Shown here in pieces: positions 18,194 to 27,727 of a stretch of 64,000 nt of DNA (the stretch's first letter is position 1; each line of letters starts with the position of its first letter). The stretch is taken from assembly GCA_016717285.1 (NCBI GenBank), contig JADKFU010000004.1, positions 124,001 to 188,000 of the forward strand. The letters run 5' to 3'. The position numbers and the translations under genes are program-made. This stretch comes from Chitinophagaceae bacterium. Lineage in GTDB: Bacteria > Bacteroidota > Bacteroidia > Chitinophagales > UBA10324. The notes below the pieces were generated by a model. That model did no database searches. It was not told where the DNA came from and saw nothing but the letters and a program-made list of their open reading frames with translations.

Positions 18194-18232
18194 AAAAGTC
18201 CTGTTGAGGTTTCAGCAGGACTTTTTGTTTTT
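18194..18232. terminator. Bidirectional terminator between convergent genes
   Basis: The arms 18194-18207 (AAAAGTCCTGTTGA) and 18212-18225 (TCAGCAGGACTTTT) form a 14-bp stem with one G-T wobble and loop GGTT, followed by TGTTTTTAG. The A-run on the other arm gives a T-run for the minus strand as well, so it can end both the sulfotransferase gene and the opposing gene. Confidence 0.85.
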
Positions 18233-19316
18233 AGAACACCTTTCCTTTGTAATAGAAGCTGAATTGATGCGGTGAAGTTTCCACCTGCAACACATCATAA
18301 TCAAGCCGCAGACTTACATAATTTTCTATCGGCAACTCCTGTTTACTGCCAAATGAAAAGAAATTGATGCGACCGTCAAGGCCAACATAATAAAGTGAAT
18401 GCTGCGCCATTTCATAATGATCAGGTGTGTATTGTTCCAGCTGGTACGTGTTGCCTTTGTAAAACACTTTGAAAAAACCTACTTCATCAGTATAAGTGAC
18501 GATGTCGTCCTTAATTCTAAAATTACCAGGATTGAAAGTTCCGATGGTATAAACTATTCCTTCATAAAATATTTTGAATTTTCCTTCTGTTGTAAGATAA
18601 GCCACTAAGTCGTCGCCTGTAAAAAACACCCGCACCTTAAACGTTTCAAGTGTAAGCGGCTTTCCTTTGTAAAAAACTTTGAACTCGCTATTGTAATCGT
18701 TTTGGTATGCGACAATATTTTTTCCGGTTTTAATTTCAGTCACATTTTGTACCGGTTGCGGATAAATATTACCATGATAAAATACTTTCAGACTGTCGTC
18801 AATCGTAGTATAAGCCAAAATGTTTTTGCCGACGTCACTTATCTTAATCGGATCGCCGATAAGATCCTGACTGAGTGCCACAATTTTTCCATCAGCGTAA
18901 ATGAAATAAGCTTTGGACAACGGATCAGCAAAACCGATGAGGCTATCCGAAGCCACCCAATCATAAGGGTTGCGAACCAGCAGCATCGATTTACCATTGT
19001 CGTACACATGTAACGAGGTATTATTTTTCATCACCACATAATTACCGGTCATGAAATATTCGGTAGTGAATCCTTCATTCACTTTTATCACTTTACCTTT
19101 CTGATAAACCTTGAAACTATTGTCGCTCGAGATATAAGCAATACAGTTTCCTCCAATCTTAAAATTTCCAGGTGGCAGGTATTCAATTTCTTTGGTGATG
19201 GAATCGTCGAATACGTAAAAGGCATTTCTGGTGTTGAGATAGGCAGAAAGACCTTGCGAAAATAAACTCCCCGGAATGATACATTGAATTAAGAGTAACG
19301 AACAATACTTCAACAT
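18231..19316 (-). CDS. Secreted protein with repeated FKVFYKG motifs
   Basis: The 361-residue product has a signal peptide (to about residue 21, GSLFSQG). The mature part consists of repeats of about 40-45 residues with the pattern hydrophobic-AY-x5-F-K-V-F-Y-K-G: SFKVYQKGKV, SLKVFYHGNIY, EFKVFYKGKPL, KFKIFYEGIVY, FFKVFYKGNTY and FSFYYKGKVF at the end. This regular beta pattern suggests a beta-propeller or beta-solenoid. No catalytic motif is visible and I do not recognise a named family. It converges with the sulfotransferase gene. Confidence 0.75.
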   Translation of the reverse strand: MLKYCSLLLIQCIIPGSLFSQGLSAYLNTRNAFYVFDDSITKEIEYLPPGNFKIGGNCIAYISSDNSFKVYQKGKVIKVNEGFTTEYFMTGNYVVMKNNTSLHVYDNGKSMLLVRNPYDWVASDSLIGFADPLSKAYFIYADGKIVALSQDLIGDPIKISDVGKNILAYTTIDDSLKVFYHGNIYPQPVQNVTEIKTGKNIVAYQNDYNSEFKVFYKGKPLTLETFKVRVFFTGDDLVAYLTTEGKFKIFYEGIVYTIGTFNPGNFRIKDDIVTYTDEVGFFKVFYKGNTYQLEQYTPDHYEMAQHSLYYVGLDGRINFFSFGSKQELPIENYVSLRLDYDVLQVETSPHQFSFYYKGKVF

Positions 19317-19405
19317 GAATGGTGAAATGTGGATGAAAGAAAATAAGTTGAAGCAGAAAAATTAATTCTGGTATTGTTCAGACGGTTTTTTTGCAAAGAT
19401 CTGAA

Positions 19406-20401
19406 TTACAAGGTTACAACCTCTCCCGCATATCTCAACCTCATCTCCTCAAAAACCTGTTCTATATCTCCAATCTCTTCCAACCGAACCAGCCTGTCGC
19501 GAAACTCTTTCACATTCGGCAGTCCTTTGAAATAATTTGCATAGTGTTTCCGCATTTCCAAAATACCCAGCCTGCCTTCTTTCCATTGCACTGACTTTTG
19601 CAAATGCGTACGAGATACTTCAATACGTTCATCAATGGTTGGCGGTGGAAGATGCTCGCCTGTTTTCAGGAAATGTTTTACTTCATTGAAAAACCATGGA
19701 TTACCGATGGCTGCACGACCGATCATCACACCATCAACATCAAAATTTTCGCGGATAAATTTTACCTTTTCAGGAGACGTAACATCGCCGTTTAAAAAAA
19801 TGGGAATGCGGATGCGTGGATTTTTTTTCACTTCATCAATCGGCTCCCACCTTGCAACGCCTTTATATAACTGGCAACGTGTTCTCCCGTGAATGCTGAG
19901 TGCGGCAATGCCAACATCCTGCAACCGTTCCGCAACTTCCATGATGTTAATGCTGTCATCGTCCCAACCAAGTCTTGTTTTCACAGTAACAGGCAACGTA
20001 GCGCGTTTCACAATTTCGCCCGTCATCGTCACCATCTTCGGCACATCCTTTAAAATACCAGCTCCGGCGCCACGACAAGCCACTCCTTTCACCGGGCAAC
20101 CGTAATTAATATCAATCAGATCAGGCTGTGCTTCCTCAATAATATCCACGCACTCTACCATCGTGTCGATCTCTCCACCAAAAAACTGGATGCCAATAGG
20201 ACGTTCATAATCGTAAATGTCAAGCTTCTGAACACTCTTGCGTGCATGACGGATCAGCCCTTCGGAAGAAATAAACTCCGTGTACATAAGATCAGCGCCA
20301 TTCATTTTGCAGACTGCTCTGAACGGCGGATCACTTACATCTTCCATTGGTGCAAGCAACAGCGGGAATTCTCCTAACGATATGTTTCCAATCTTAATCA
20401 T
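19406..20401 (-). CDS. dusB: tRNA-dihydrouridine synthase
   Basis: The 331-residue flavoprotein reduces uridines in the D-loop of tRNA. The start LLLAPMEDVSDPPFR is typical, and the catalytic cysteine lies in DINYGCPVKGVACRGAGAG (C102). Phosphate-binding FMN motifs appear in IPIFLNGDV and GVMIGRAAIGNPWFF. The gene begins at the ATG complementary to 20399-20401 and faces the CPBP gene across a 145-base divergent gap. DusB is the usual bacterial type, but subfamily choice is not certain from motifs alone. Confidence 0.93.
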   Translation of the reverse strand: MIKIGNISLGEFPLLLAPMEDVSDPPFRAVCKMNGADLMYTEFISSEGLIRHARKSVQKLDIYDYERPIGIQFFGGEIDTMVECVDIIEEAQPDLIDINYGCPVKGVACRGAGAGILKDVPKMVTMTGEIVKRATLPVTVKTRLGWDDDSINIMEVAERLQDVGIAALSIHGRTRCQLYKGVARWEPIDEVKKNPRIRIPIFLNGDVTSPEKVKFIRENFDVDGVMIGRAAIGNPWFFNEVKHFLKTGEHLPPPTIDERIEVSRTHLQKSVQWKEGRLGILEMRKHYANYFKGLPNVKEFRDRLVRLEEIGDIEQVFEEMRLRYAGEVVTL

Positions 20402-20546
20402 TGTACGCTATTCGTGCATTCATTTTTGCTTTCAAACTGCAGGAGACATGCATTCTACTGCTAAGAAACTGTGCAATCATGAAAGCAAAGAAACACAGTA
20501 GTTTGAATTTTTGTTAAATGCGCGCCAAATTTACGATTTTTGACGC

Positions 20547-21491
20547 ATGATACGCCGACGATTTCCGATGGATGGAATGCATCCCCTGATGCAAATGCTA
20601 CTCCTGACCTCGCTTACCCTCATTTTTATGTTTTTGTTCACCATGCTGGCCATGTTCCTGGTAAGACCTTTATTTGGCATCACCACCATCGACATTGTTT
20701 TGCAGAATGCCTTAACTAACACAAACGGAGTGGCAATGAATGCAAACCAGGTGAATGCGATCAAGCTGTTGCAATTCATGTCGTCGCTCGGTGGATTTTT
20801 TGTTCCTGCAATACTTTTTGCATTACTCAAATTTCCCGGAGGAGATTTTCTGCGGCTAAGGAGAAAGTTCACACCCTGGCTTTTACCATTGGCTGCATTA
20901 GTGCTTGCTTTCGCAGGCCCGTTTATCAGTTTCACCTACCTACTGAATCAACAACTTGATCTTCCGGCATTCCTGGATCCTATCGAAAAAATGATCCGGG
21001 ATTCAGCAGACTCCAATGAAAAATTAACCTCGTTGTTTTTAAAAATGCCAACAGTGGCAGATCTTTTCATCAACCTGATTGTTGTGGCAGTTATTCCCGC
21101 TATTGCTGAAGAATTATTTTTCCGCGGCTGCGTGCAACAAGTGATGAAAGAATGGTTGAAGAATGCACATATCGCCATCTGGATCACCGCCTTCATTTTC
21201 AGCTTTATTCATTTTGAATTTTATGGTTTTGTACCAAGGATGCTCCTGGGTGGATTACTCGGATATTTGTTTTATTGGAGCGGAAATTTGTGGGTGCCGA
21301 TTATTGCACATGGATTTATTAACGGTGGCCAGATTGTGTTAGCATATCTGCATGAACATGGCAGCATTCAATTTGATATTGCCGGTGATGATGCACTTCC
21401 CGCTTATGCCATTATTATCTGCACTTTTTTACTGGCCGGGTTGCTCTTTCTTTTCAGAAAAGTCAGCGACCGAAGGAAATTTATTTTTTGA
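20547..21491 (+). CDS. CPBP-family intramembrane metalloprotease
   Basis: The 314-residue protein has about eight membrane segments and the CAAX-protease/bacteriocin-processing motifs in order: EELFFRGCVQQ (motif 1, Glu-Glu and Arg), FSFIHFEFYGFVPR (motif 2, His) and PIIAHGFING (motif 3, His). These residues coordinate zinc inside the membrane. Bacterial members may process membrane proteins or give self-immunity to peptides; the substrate here is unknown. It is followed by DUF2007, cdsA and psd on the same strand. Confidence 0.88.
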   Translation: MIRRRFPMDGMHPLMQMLLLTSLTLIFMFLFTMLAMFLVRPLFGITTIDIVLQNALTNTNGVAMNANQVNAIKLLQFMSSLGGFFVPAILFALLKFPGGDFLRLRRKFTPWLLPLAALVLAFAGPFISFTYLLNQQLDLPAFLDPIEKMIRDSADSNEKLTSLFLKMPTVADLFINLIVVAVIPAIAEELFFRGCVQQVMKEWLKNAHIAIWITAFIFSFIHFEFYGFVPRMLLGGLLGYLFYWSGNLWVPIIAHGFINGGQIVLAYLHEHGSIQFDIAGDDALPAYAIIICTFLLAGLLFLFRKVSDRRKFIF

Positions 21492-21601
21492 CGAATCACC
21501 AGAGTTAACATTAGAGGTTTATTTCGATCGGCAGCTCTTTAATCTTCGCTTACTAAACCGGTAAAGCTGGTTTTTATTCAAGCTTACTACAACACTATCG
21601 G

Positions 21602-21817
21602 ATGCAACAGGAAGAATGGGTAAAAGTGTATGAATCGCCGATGTTGCATCAGGCCACCATCGCACAAAGCATTCTCAAAGAGCACCACATTGAAGCTGTA
21701 ATACTGAATCAACAAGACTCTTCCTATATTACCATCGGTGAGATCAGTGTGTATGTTGCGCTCAAAGATTCCATCGCGGCGATCAACATTATTGAAGAAG
21801 CATTTTCTGATGATTAG
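21602..21817 (+). CDS. DUF2007-type small signal-transducing-like protein
   Basis: The 71-residue protein EEWVKVYESPMLHQATIAQS and VILNQQDSSYITIGEISVYV fits DUF2007, a small alpha/beta fold resembling the PII-type or GlnB-like core. The hallmark is a short protein starting with a VYES-type strand, a helix and then QDS. Function is not known. It precedes cdsA by 28 bases, suggesting a lipid-synthesis operon. Confidence 0.8.
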   Translation: MQQEEWVKVYESPMLHQATIAQSILKEHHIEAVILNQQDSSYITIGEISVYVALKDSIAAINIIEEAFSDD

Positions 21818-21845
21818 ATAAAACCCATTGCACTTTTTTTGATGA

Positions 21846-22721
21846 ATGCAAAAAATCATAACCATGAATGATCTGTCAAAACGAGCACTTACTGCTATTG
21901 TATTTGCGGCTGTTATGTTGGGCGGAATTGTAATTCATGAATATGCATTCCTCGTTTTGATGCTGGTAATTCATACAGGTTGTTTGTGGGAATACAATCG
22001 ACTCATTCAAACGCTACAGGAATATTCCCCACGTCAGCAACGCCGTGCATTTATTTACTCCATCATTTCCGGCACCATCATTTTCTATTTGCTCGGTACG
22101 GGTTTCCGGTTTTTACCTTTCGTAAATGAATACATTTATTTCCTGGTGGTACCGCTGTTGTTAGGCTACCTTGTCCTCGAATTATTTCTTAGCAGCAAAT
22201 CACCGTTGCGCAATGCCGGATTAAATGTTACTGGAATTATTTACATCAGCTTTCCGCTTGCCATGGCCGCTTTTTTCCCATATGCACACGAGCATGGAGC
22301 ATGGTTTCCCATTCGTTGCGGCCTGATCCTTGGCATTGTATTGCTAGTCTGGACAAATGATACCATGGCCTATTTTTCAGGTTCACTGTTTGGAAAACAC
22401 AAGTTGTTTCCCTCCGTTTCACCTGCAAAATCGTGGGAAGGATTTATCGGCGGATTTATTTTTGCTGTCTTCGTTGGATGGGTGCTGTCTCATTACTTTA
22501 AGCAATTTAATGTAATGGGATGGATGATCGTGGGTGCAATCGTTTCAATTTTCGGAACTATCGGCGACTTAGTAGAATCAATGATTAAAAGATCGGTAGG
22601 TGTGAAGGATTCCGGTTCCTTTATGCCCGGTCATGGTGGCTTTTTAGATCGTTTTGATGCTTTCATCTTTTGCATTCCGTTTGTGTTTGGATTTTACATG
22701 ATTACACTGTTGATGAAATGA
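21846..22721 (+). CDS. cdsA: Phosphatidate cytidylyltransferase
   Basis: This 291-residue membrane enzyme makes CDP-diacylglycerol from phosphatidate and CTP, the branch point of phospholipid synthesis. The C-terminal signature is clear: SMIKRSVGVKDSGSFMPGHG then GFLDRFDAF, preceded by SPAKSWEGFIGG and NDTMAYFSGSLFGKH. Several membrane spans cover the N-terminal two thirds. An alternative start six codons later (ATG 21864, MNDLSKR) is at least as likely. The next gene is psd, which acts two steps later in the same pathway. Confidence 0.95.
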   Translation: MQKIITMNDLSKRALTAIVFAAVMLGGIVIHEYAFLVLMLVIHTGCLWEYNRLIQTLQEYSPRQQRRAFIYSIISGTIIFYLLGTGFRFLPFVNEYIYFLVVPLLLGYLVLELFLSSKSPLRNAGLNVTGIIYISFPLAMAAFFPYAHEHGAWFPIRCGLILGIVLLVWTNDTMAYFSGSLFGKHKLFPSVSPAKSWEGFIGGFIFAVFVGWVLSHYFKQFNVMGWMIVGAIVSIFGTIGDLVESMIKRSVGVKDSGSFMPGHGGFLDRFDAFIFCIPFVFGFYMITLLMK

Positions 22722-22766
22722 GGAGGTATTTTTTATTCATGAATCTTTAAACGTTGACCTATACAT

Positions 22767-23426
22767 ATGCTGAGAATTCATAAAGAAGGAACCGCAACAT
22801 TGTTGCTGATGGCGGTTATACTTATTATCATTAACGGTATGTTGATGATGCTTTTACCAATTCCTGTTTGGATGCTGGTGGCACTGATTATCCTTACAAT
22901 CAGTTTTTATCTTTTCCTGATTTCTTTCTTCAGAAACCCAAAAAGAAATACAATAATAAATGCCAATGAAATTATTGCACCGGCCGATGGAAAAGTGGTG
23001 GTGATTGAGGAAACGATGGAAATGGAATTCTTCAATGCTCCCAGAAGACAGCTTTCCATTTTTATGTCGCCGGCCAACGTACATGTAAACCGCAATCCCA
23101 TCAGTGGCGAAGTAAAATATGTAAAGCACCATCATGGGAAATTTCTTGTAGCATGGCATCCAAAATCATCCACTGATAATGAACGGACCACTGTGGTAAT
23201 TGCAAATGATAAAATCGAATTGCTGATGCGGCAAATTGCCGGCATCCTTGCCCGAAGGATTGTCAACTACCTGAATGTGCAGGATACAGTTCATCAGGGC
23301 GAAGAATTCGGATTCATCAAATTTGGCTCAAGGGTAGATTTATTTTTGCCATTGGATGCAAAAATTAAAGTGCAATTGAACCAGGATGTACGCGGTGGTG
23401 AAACGGTGATCGCTTCCATTTCATGA
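22767..23426 (+). CDS. psd: Phosphatidylserine decarboxylase (short, archaeal-type)
   Basis: The 219-residue protein decarboxylates phosphatidylserine to phosphatidylethanolamine at the inner membrane. Two N-terminal membrane segments are followed by IIAPADGKVVVIEE, FMSPANVHVNRNPISGEVKY and FGFIKFGSRVDLFLP. The Gly-Ser within FGSRVDLF is the expected self-cleavage site that creates the pyruvoyl cofactor. At this length it belongs to the short group, not the longer E. coli-type enzyme. It sits 46 bases after cdsA. Confidence 0.94.
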   Translation: MLRIHKEGTATLLLMAVILIIINGMLMMLLPIPVWMLVALIILTISFYLFLISFFRNPKRNTIINANEIIAPADGKVVVIEETMEMEFFNAPRRQLSIFMSPANVHVNRNPISGEVKYVKHHHGKFLVAWHPKSSTDNERTTVVIANDKIELLMRQIAGILARRIVNYLNVQDTVHQGEEFGFIKFGSRVDLFLPLDAKIKVQLNQDVRGGETVIASIS

Positions 23427-23481
23427 TCACTTCCAATGCATTATCCGGTAAATCATAATTTTTTGTTCCCCGATTTCCTAC

Positions 23482-25236
23482 ATGTTTATTCTCCTCCTAA
23501 ATCTTCTTCTCATGCTACAGCCTGCTCAAACCGGCAATGAAATGCTTACTCCCTACGAAAAAGGAAATGGAAATCAAACCTGCACCTACGATGAATGTAT
23601 TGCATGGTATCAATTGCTCGATAAGAAATTTGAAGAAGTGCAATTGCTCACCTACGGAACTTCCAGTGTAGGCAAACCTTTGCACCTCGTTGTAATTTCA
23701 AAAGATAAAATTTTCAAACCTGAAGAAATACGGAAGAACAATAAAAGAATCTATCTCATCAACAATGGGATTCATCCCGGCGAACCCGATGGTATTGATG
23801 CAAGCATGATGCTGGCACGTGACCTGTTGCTCAAAAAAGAATTGAATGTTATTCTTGATCACGTGGTCATCATTATTATTCCGGTGTACAATGTAAGCGG
23901 CATGCTCAATCGCGGATCATCCAGCAGGGTGAATCAAAACGGACCGGAGGAATATGGTTTTCGTGGCACTTCACAGCACTACGACTTAAACCGTGATTTT
24001 GTAAAGTGTGATTCGAAAGAAGCGCAAACTTTCACGCAGATCTTCAGAGAATGGCAACCGGAAATTTTTGTTGATACGCATGTAAGCAATGGTGCCGATT
24101 ATCAATATACGATGACGTTGATTCCAACACAGCCTGATAAACTGCAACCTGTTTTGGCTGCTTACCAGGAAAAGATCTTGTTGCCGTATTTAAACATTGC
24201 CATGAAGAATGCCGGGTTTGAAATGATTCCTTACGTGAATACAATAGGCGAATCACCTGACTCAGGTCTCGTTCAATTTCTGGAAACAGCGCGCTATTCA
24301 ACCGGTTATGCCGCGCTCTTTAACTGCATTGGTATGATGCCGGAAACACATATGCTGAAGGAATACACACCGAGAGTCCGAAGTACTTATAGCCTGCTGG
24401 AAGAAGTGGGCAAACTCGTGAACCGCGATTATGAACAGATTGGCATGAATAAAAAGAAAGCGGATGAAGCAGTTGCCTCACAAAAAGAATACCCGCTGAA
24501 CTGGATATTGGATGAAAAAAAGTACACCCCAATTTCTTTTAAAGGTTATACCGCTAAACATAAATCCAGTGAAGTGAGTGGCTTGCAACGACTGTACTAT
24601 GACCGCAATGAACCTTTCGAAAAAGAAATTAAGTATTTCAATCATTATGATGCCGGAGATATTGCTACAGTACCTTATGCCTATCTCATTCCACAAGGTT
24701 GGGGAAATGTAATTGATCGATTGAAATGGAATGGAGTAGCCATGAAACAATTGGCTAAAGACACTTCACTCGAGGTAACTGTTTATTACCTCGAAGATTT
24801 CAAAACCGTTGATCGCGCGTTCGAAGGACATTTCCTGCATACCCATGTCAAGCTGCGAAGTGAAGTGCAGCACCTTCAGTATTACAAAGGAGATTATGTA
24901 ATATTTCCAAATCAACTCAGCAACCGTTACATCGTGGAAATGCTCGAACCTCAAGGCGTCGACTCTTACTTTGCGTGGAATTTCTTTGATGCCATCCTGA
25001 TGGAGAAAGAATACTTCTCGGATTATGTTTTTGAAGACTTGGCTGCTGAGCTTTTACAAAAAGATGCAGCACTAAAAGCGGAGCTGGAAGAGCGCAAAAA
25101 AACAGATCCTGATTTTGCCAAAAGTGCGGAAGCACAATTAAATTTTGTTTACACGCATTCAGCTTACTATGAAAAATCGTATCGGCGTTATCCTGTGGGA
25201 AGATTGATGAACGCAACTAAAATTCCGTTTGAATAA
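23482..25236 (+). CDS. M14-family zinc carboxypeptidase, exported
   Basis: The 584-residue protein has an N-terminal signal sequence (FILLLNLLLMLQPAQ). It shows the M14 zinc-binding motif H-x-x-E in NNGIHPGEPDGIDASM and the third ligand region EIFVDTHVSNGADYQYTMTL, with substrate-binding HYDLNRDFVK between them. Members cleave C-terminal amino acids from peptides, often cell-wall or dietary ones. The C-terminal half (about residues 320-584) is not the catalytic fold and may bind substrate. It lies 56 bases after psd and may not be functionally linked to it. Confidence 0.87.
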   Translation: MFILLLNLLLMLQPAQTGNEMLTPYEKGNGNQTCTYDECIAWYQLLDKKFEEVQLLTYGTSSVGKPLHLVVISKDKIFKPEEIRKNNKRIYLINNGIHPGEPDGIDASMMLARDLLLKKELNVILDHVVIIIIPVYNVSGMLNRGSSSRVNQNGPEEYGFRGTSQHYDLNRDFVKCDSKEAQTFTQIFREWQPEIFVDTHVSNGADYQYTMTLIPTQPDKLQPVLAAYQEKILLPYLNIAMKNAGFEMIPYVNTIGESPDSGLVQFLETARYSTGYAALFNCIGMMPETHMLKEYTPRVRSTYSLLEEVGKLVNRDYEQIGMNKKKADEAVASQKEYPLNWILDEKKYTPISFKGYTAKHKSSEVSGLQRLYYDRNEPFEKEIKYFNHYDAGDIATVPYAYLIPQGWGNVIDRLKWNGVAMKQLAKDTSLEVTVYYLEDFKTVDRAFEGHFLHTHVKLRSEVQHLQYYKGDYVIFPNQLSNRYIVEMLEPQGVDSYFAWNFFDAILMEKEYFSDYVFEDLAAELLQKDAALKAELEERKKTDPDFAKSAEAQLNFVYTHSAYYEKSYRRYPVGRLMNATKIPFE

Positions 25237-25272
25237 TTTTGATACGAGGAATAACCCGTAACTTTCTTCTTC

Positions 25273-26154
25273 ATGATTTCCACTGCAAAACATAAACTGG
25301 AAAAGGAAACCCAAAAATTTCAGGTTAAGAAAATTTTGGGAAACAACTGTGTTGATGACACTGATGAGGTAGTGAAAGAAGCACCGCTTGAAATCAATAT
25401 CGCTTACGGCAGTGCCGGTAACCGTAAAAAAGAATTGCTTGCAGTAACCATGCGGACGCCGGGTAATGACTTTAATATGGTAACAGGCTGGCTGTTTGCC
25501 GAACATATGATCCAGCGTGCATCTGATGTAGTTTCGATCCGCTTCACCGGAAATTTTGATGCACCCGAATTACAGGAAAATGCTTTGTTGATTGAATTGG
25601 CACCAGATGTTATTATTGATCTTTCCACCAAAAAGAAATTCATCACCAACTCAGCCTGTGGTTTTTGCGGTAGCGGTGCATTTGATGTTTCATCACATGA
25701 AGGCACTTACATTCCGTTGGATACCGGTGAAACAATTCCTCAAAACACGATCAGCAGATTGCCTGAATTGATTCAATCCTTCCAGGGATTATTTTCAGTA
25801 ACCGGCGGATCACACGCTGTAGCACTGTTTTCCTTTGAAGGCGAACTGCTCATAAGTTTTGAAGATGTAGGTCGTCACAATGCCATGGACAAAATGATTG
25901 GCTACCTGCTGAAACAACAATCCATTCCATTAACAAACCGCATTGCAGTATTCAGCGGACGATTAAGTTATGAGCTCGTGCAGAAAGCATTAGCCGCTGG
26001 CATACCCGTAGTGTGTTCCATTGGAGCACCTACCAGCTTAGCCATTGAGCTGGCCGCTGATTTTAACATGACCGTGATTGGCTTTCTGAAAAAAGACAGG
26101 ATGAATATTTATTGCGGCGCAGAGAGAATTGCGCTAAACAAAACTGCTGACTGA
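25273..26154 (+). CDS. fdhD: Formate dehydrogenase accessory sulfurtransferase FdhD
   Basis: The 293-residue protein has the family's key CxxC in NSACGFCGSGAF (about residues 130-133), which takes sulfur from a cysteine desulfurase and passes it to the molybdenum cofactor of formate dehydrogenase. Other conserved parts are PLEINIAYG, TPGNDFNMVTGWLFAE, TGGSHAVALF, EDVGRHNAMDKMIG, SGRLSYELVQKALAAGIPVV and GAPTSLAIELA. It begins a block of molybdenum-cofactor genes, although no molybdoenzyme is in the window. Confidence 0.96.
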   Translation: MISTAKHKLEKETQKFQVKKILGNNCVDDTDEVVKEAPLEINIAYGSAGNRKKELLAVTMRTPGNDFNMVTGWLFAEHMIQRASDVVSIRFTGNFDAPELQENALLIELAPDVIIDLSTKKKFITNSACGFCGSGAFDVSSHEGTYIPLDTGETIPQNTISRLPELIQSFQGLFSVTGGSHAVALFSFEGELLISFEDVGRHNAMDKMIGYLLKQQSIPLTNRIAVFSGRLSYELVQKALAAGIPVVCSIGAPTSLAIELAADFNMTVIGFLKKDRMNIYCGAERIALNKTAD

Positions 26155-26156
26155 AA

Positions 26157-26540
26157 ATGAAATTACGATTCGATAAAAATTCGCTGCGACTACGTTTGAA
26201 AAAATCAGACATTGAAAAACTACGCAACGATAATTCCGTTCACGAAAAGATCCCTTTCCTCAATGGCTCTTTTGAATACCGCTTATTGATTGCGCCGGAT
26301 CAACCGGAAGTTGCAGCAAATTTAGAAGCGCAATCCATTACAGTTGTCATTCCAACCAACATTGCATTAACCTGGATGAACAATAATGAGGTTGGAATCT
26401 ATCACACCATCCATATTGATGAAAACAGAAACCTTGACATCATCTTAGAAAAAGATTTTCCCTGCAAGGAAATACCGGAAGAAGACCAGCAAGATTATTT
26501 CACACCCGACGATATCCCCATTCCTCCTAATCAATGCTAA
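26157..26540 (+). CDS. Small conserved protein next to fdhD (DUF7009-like, tentative)
   Basis: The 127-residue protein begins MKLRFDKNSLRLRLKKSDIE, two bases after the fdhD stop, so it is surely co-transcribed. It is soluble and has no cysteine pair until the final residue, and an acidic, proline-rich tail. I recall short proteins of this type (probably DUF7009) beside Mo-cofactor genes in Bacteroidota. A role in molybdoenzyme maturation is inference from position only. Confidence 0.7.
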   Translation: MKLRFDKNSLRLRLKKSDIEKLRNDNSVHEKIPFLNGSFEYRLLIAPDQPEVAANLEAQSITVVIPTNIALTWMNNNEVGIYHTIHIDENRNLDIILEKDFPCKEIPEEDQQDYFTPDDIPIPPNQC

Positions 26541-26583
26541 CTAACGACTAAGGACTATTGACTAATGACTTTTTGACTATTGA
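26537..26583. repeat. GACTAAG-type simple-repeat tract
   Basis: TAACTAACGACTAAGGACTA then TTGACTAATGAC and TTTTTGACTATTGACC fill the gap between the convergent genes ending at 26540 and 26577. It is the same sequence type as the tract at 8498-8592. Confidence 0.75.
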
Positions 26584-27650
26584 CCATACACCTTCTCCTT
26601 CCACGCTTTCATCCCACCATCCAACGAATACGCATTGACTTCAGGAAAATTTCTGTTGAACATTTTCACCGCTTCCGTGCTGCGCTTGCCGGATGCGCAA
26701 TAAAAAACAACCGGTTTATCACGACTTATATTTTGAATTAAGTTATCCAATTCAGCAATCGGAAAATGTTTGCCTCCTATATCAAAAGCATTCCGCTCTT
26801 CTATGGAACGCACATCAATCAATTCAAATTTACCATCGTTAAGATGCTCCATCAATTCTTCCACAGCAATTAATGCCACAGGTATTGTTTCTGCAAGCTG
26901 CGTGATGGAAACAGTTGACGTGAGTCCGATGCTGATAATTCTGCTTTGCAATGTTTGTGCATTCAGCATTAACATTTTTCCTGCAAGCACTTCACCCGTT
27001 TTAGTGATAAGCTTGATTGCTTCATTGGCCTGCATACAACCGATGATGCCGGCCAGTGTTGGAATCACGCCACCTTCCGCGCAGTTGGGAATCAATGCAG
27101 CATTCACCTCAGGAAATATATCACGGTAGTTGGGTGATCGTGTTCCACCTTCATTTTGAAAATTCCAAACTGCCACTTGTCCTTCATATTGATAGATTGC
27201 TCCATACACCAATGGTTTGCCAAGCAATACACAAGCGTCATTAATGAGGTAGCGCGTTTCAAAATTATCCGTACCATCTACTACCACATCATGGTCACCA
27301 ATCACCTGCAACACATTTGAGGCAGTTATCTTTTCGGCAACTGGATTTAATAGAATGTACGGATTCTGCACTTGCAATTTTTTACAGGCAACAATCGCTT
27401 TATTCAATCCAACTTCCTCCGGAGTAAAAAGAATCTGCCTGTGGAGATTGCCAATGGAAACAGTATCGAAATCAGCAATAGTAATGGTTCCCACTCCTGT
27501 TGCTGCGAGGTATTGCGCCGCAGGACAACCCAAACCGCCGGCACCAATCATTAAAACTTTCGATTGCTTTAATAACTGCTGCTTTGCTTCTCCAAAATCC
27601 GGCAATTGCATTTGGCAACTGTAGCGGAGGGATTCAAGGAGTGAGTTCAT
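26577..27650 (-). CDS. moeB: MoeB/ThiF-type adenylyltransferase fused to rhodanese domain
   Basis: The 357-residue protein has an E1-like adenylation domain (Rossmann loop VLMIGAGGLGCPAAQYLA, residues 32-49; catalytic cysteine region IPNCAEGGV) and a C-terminal rhodanese domain (about 265-357) with active-site FYCASGKRS. It adenylates the C-terminal glycine of a ubiquitin-like sulfur carrier (MoaD or ThiS), and the rhodanese may supply sulfur. The zinc-binding cysteine pairs of E. coli MoeB are missing: SPNYRDIF stands where YRCxF is usual, and no C-terminal CPxC follows. Context favours the Mo-cofactor role; a thiamine role is possible. Confidence 0.88.
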   Translation of the reverse strand: MNSLLESLRYSCQMQLPDFGEAKQQLLKQSKVLMIGAGGLGCPAAQYLAATGVGTITIADFDTVSIGNLHRQILFTPEEVGLNKAIVACKKLQVQNPYILLNPVAEKITASNVLQVIGDHDVVVDGTDNFETRYLINDACVLLGKPLVYGAIYQYEGQVAVWNFQNEGGTRSPNYRDIFPEVNAALIPNCAEGGVIPTLAGIIGCMQANEAIKLITKTGEVLAGKMLMLNAQTLQSRIISIGLTSTVSITQLAETIPVALIAVEELMEHLNDGKFELIDVRSIEERNAFDIGGKHFPIAELDNLIQNISRDKPVVFYCASGKRSTEAVKMFNRNFPEVNAYSLDGGMKAWKEKVYGQ

Positions 27651-27727
27651 TTGAAGAGATAATGATTTTGAAAGCCATTAAAAATTAAGAAAAGCGTAAT
27701 TCAAAAAACAATTTTCACTTTGCTTTT

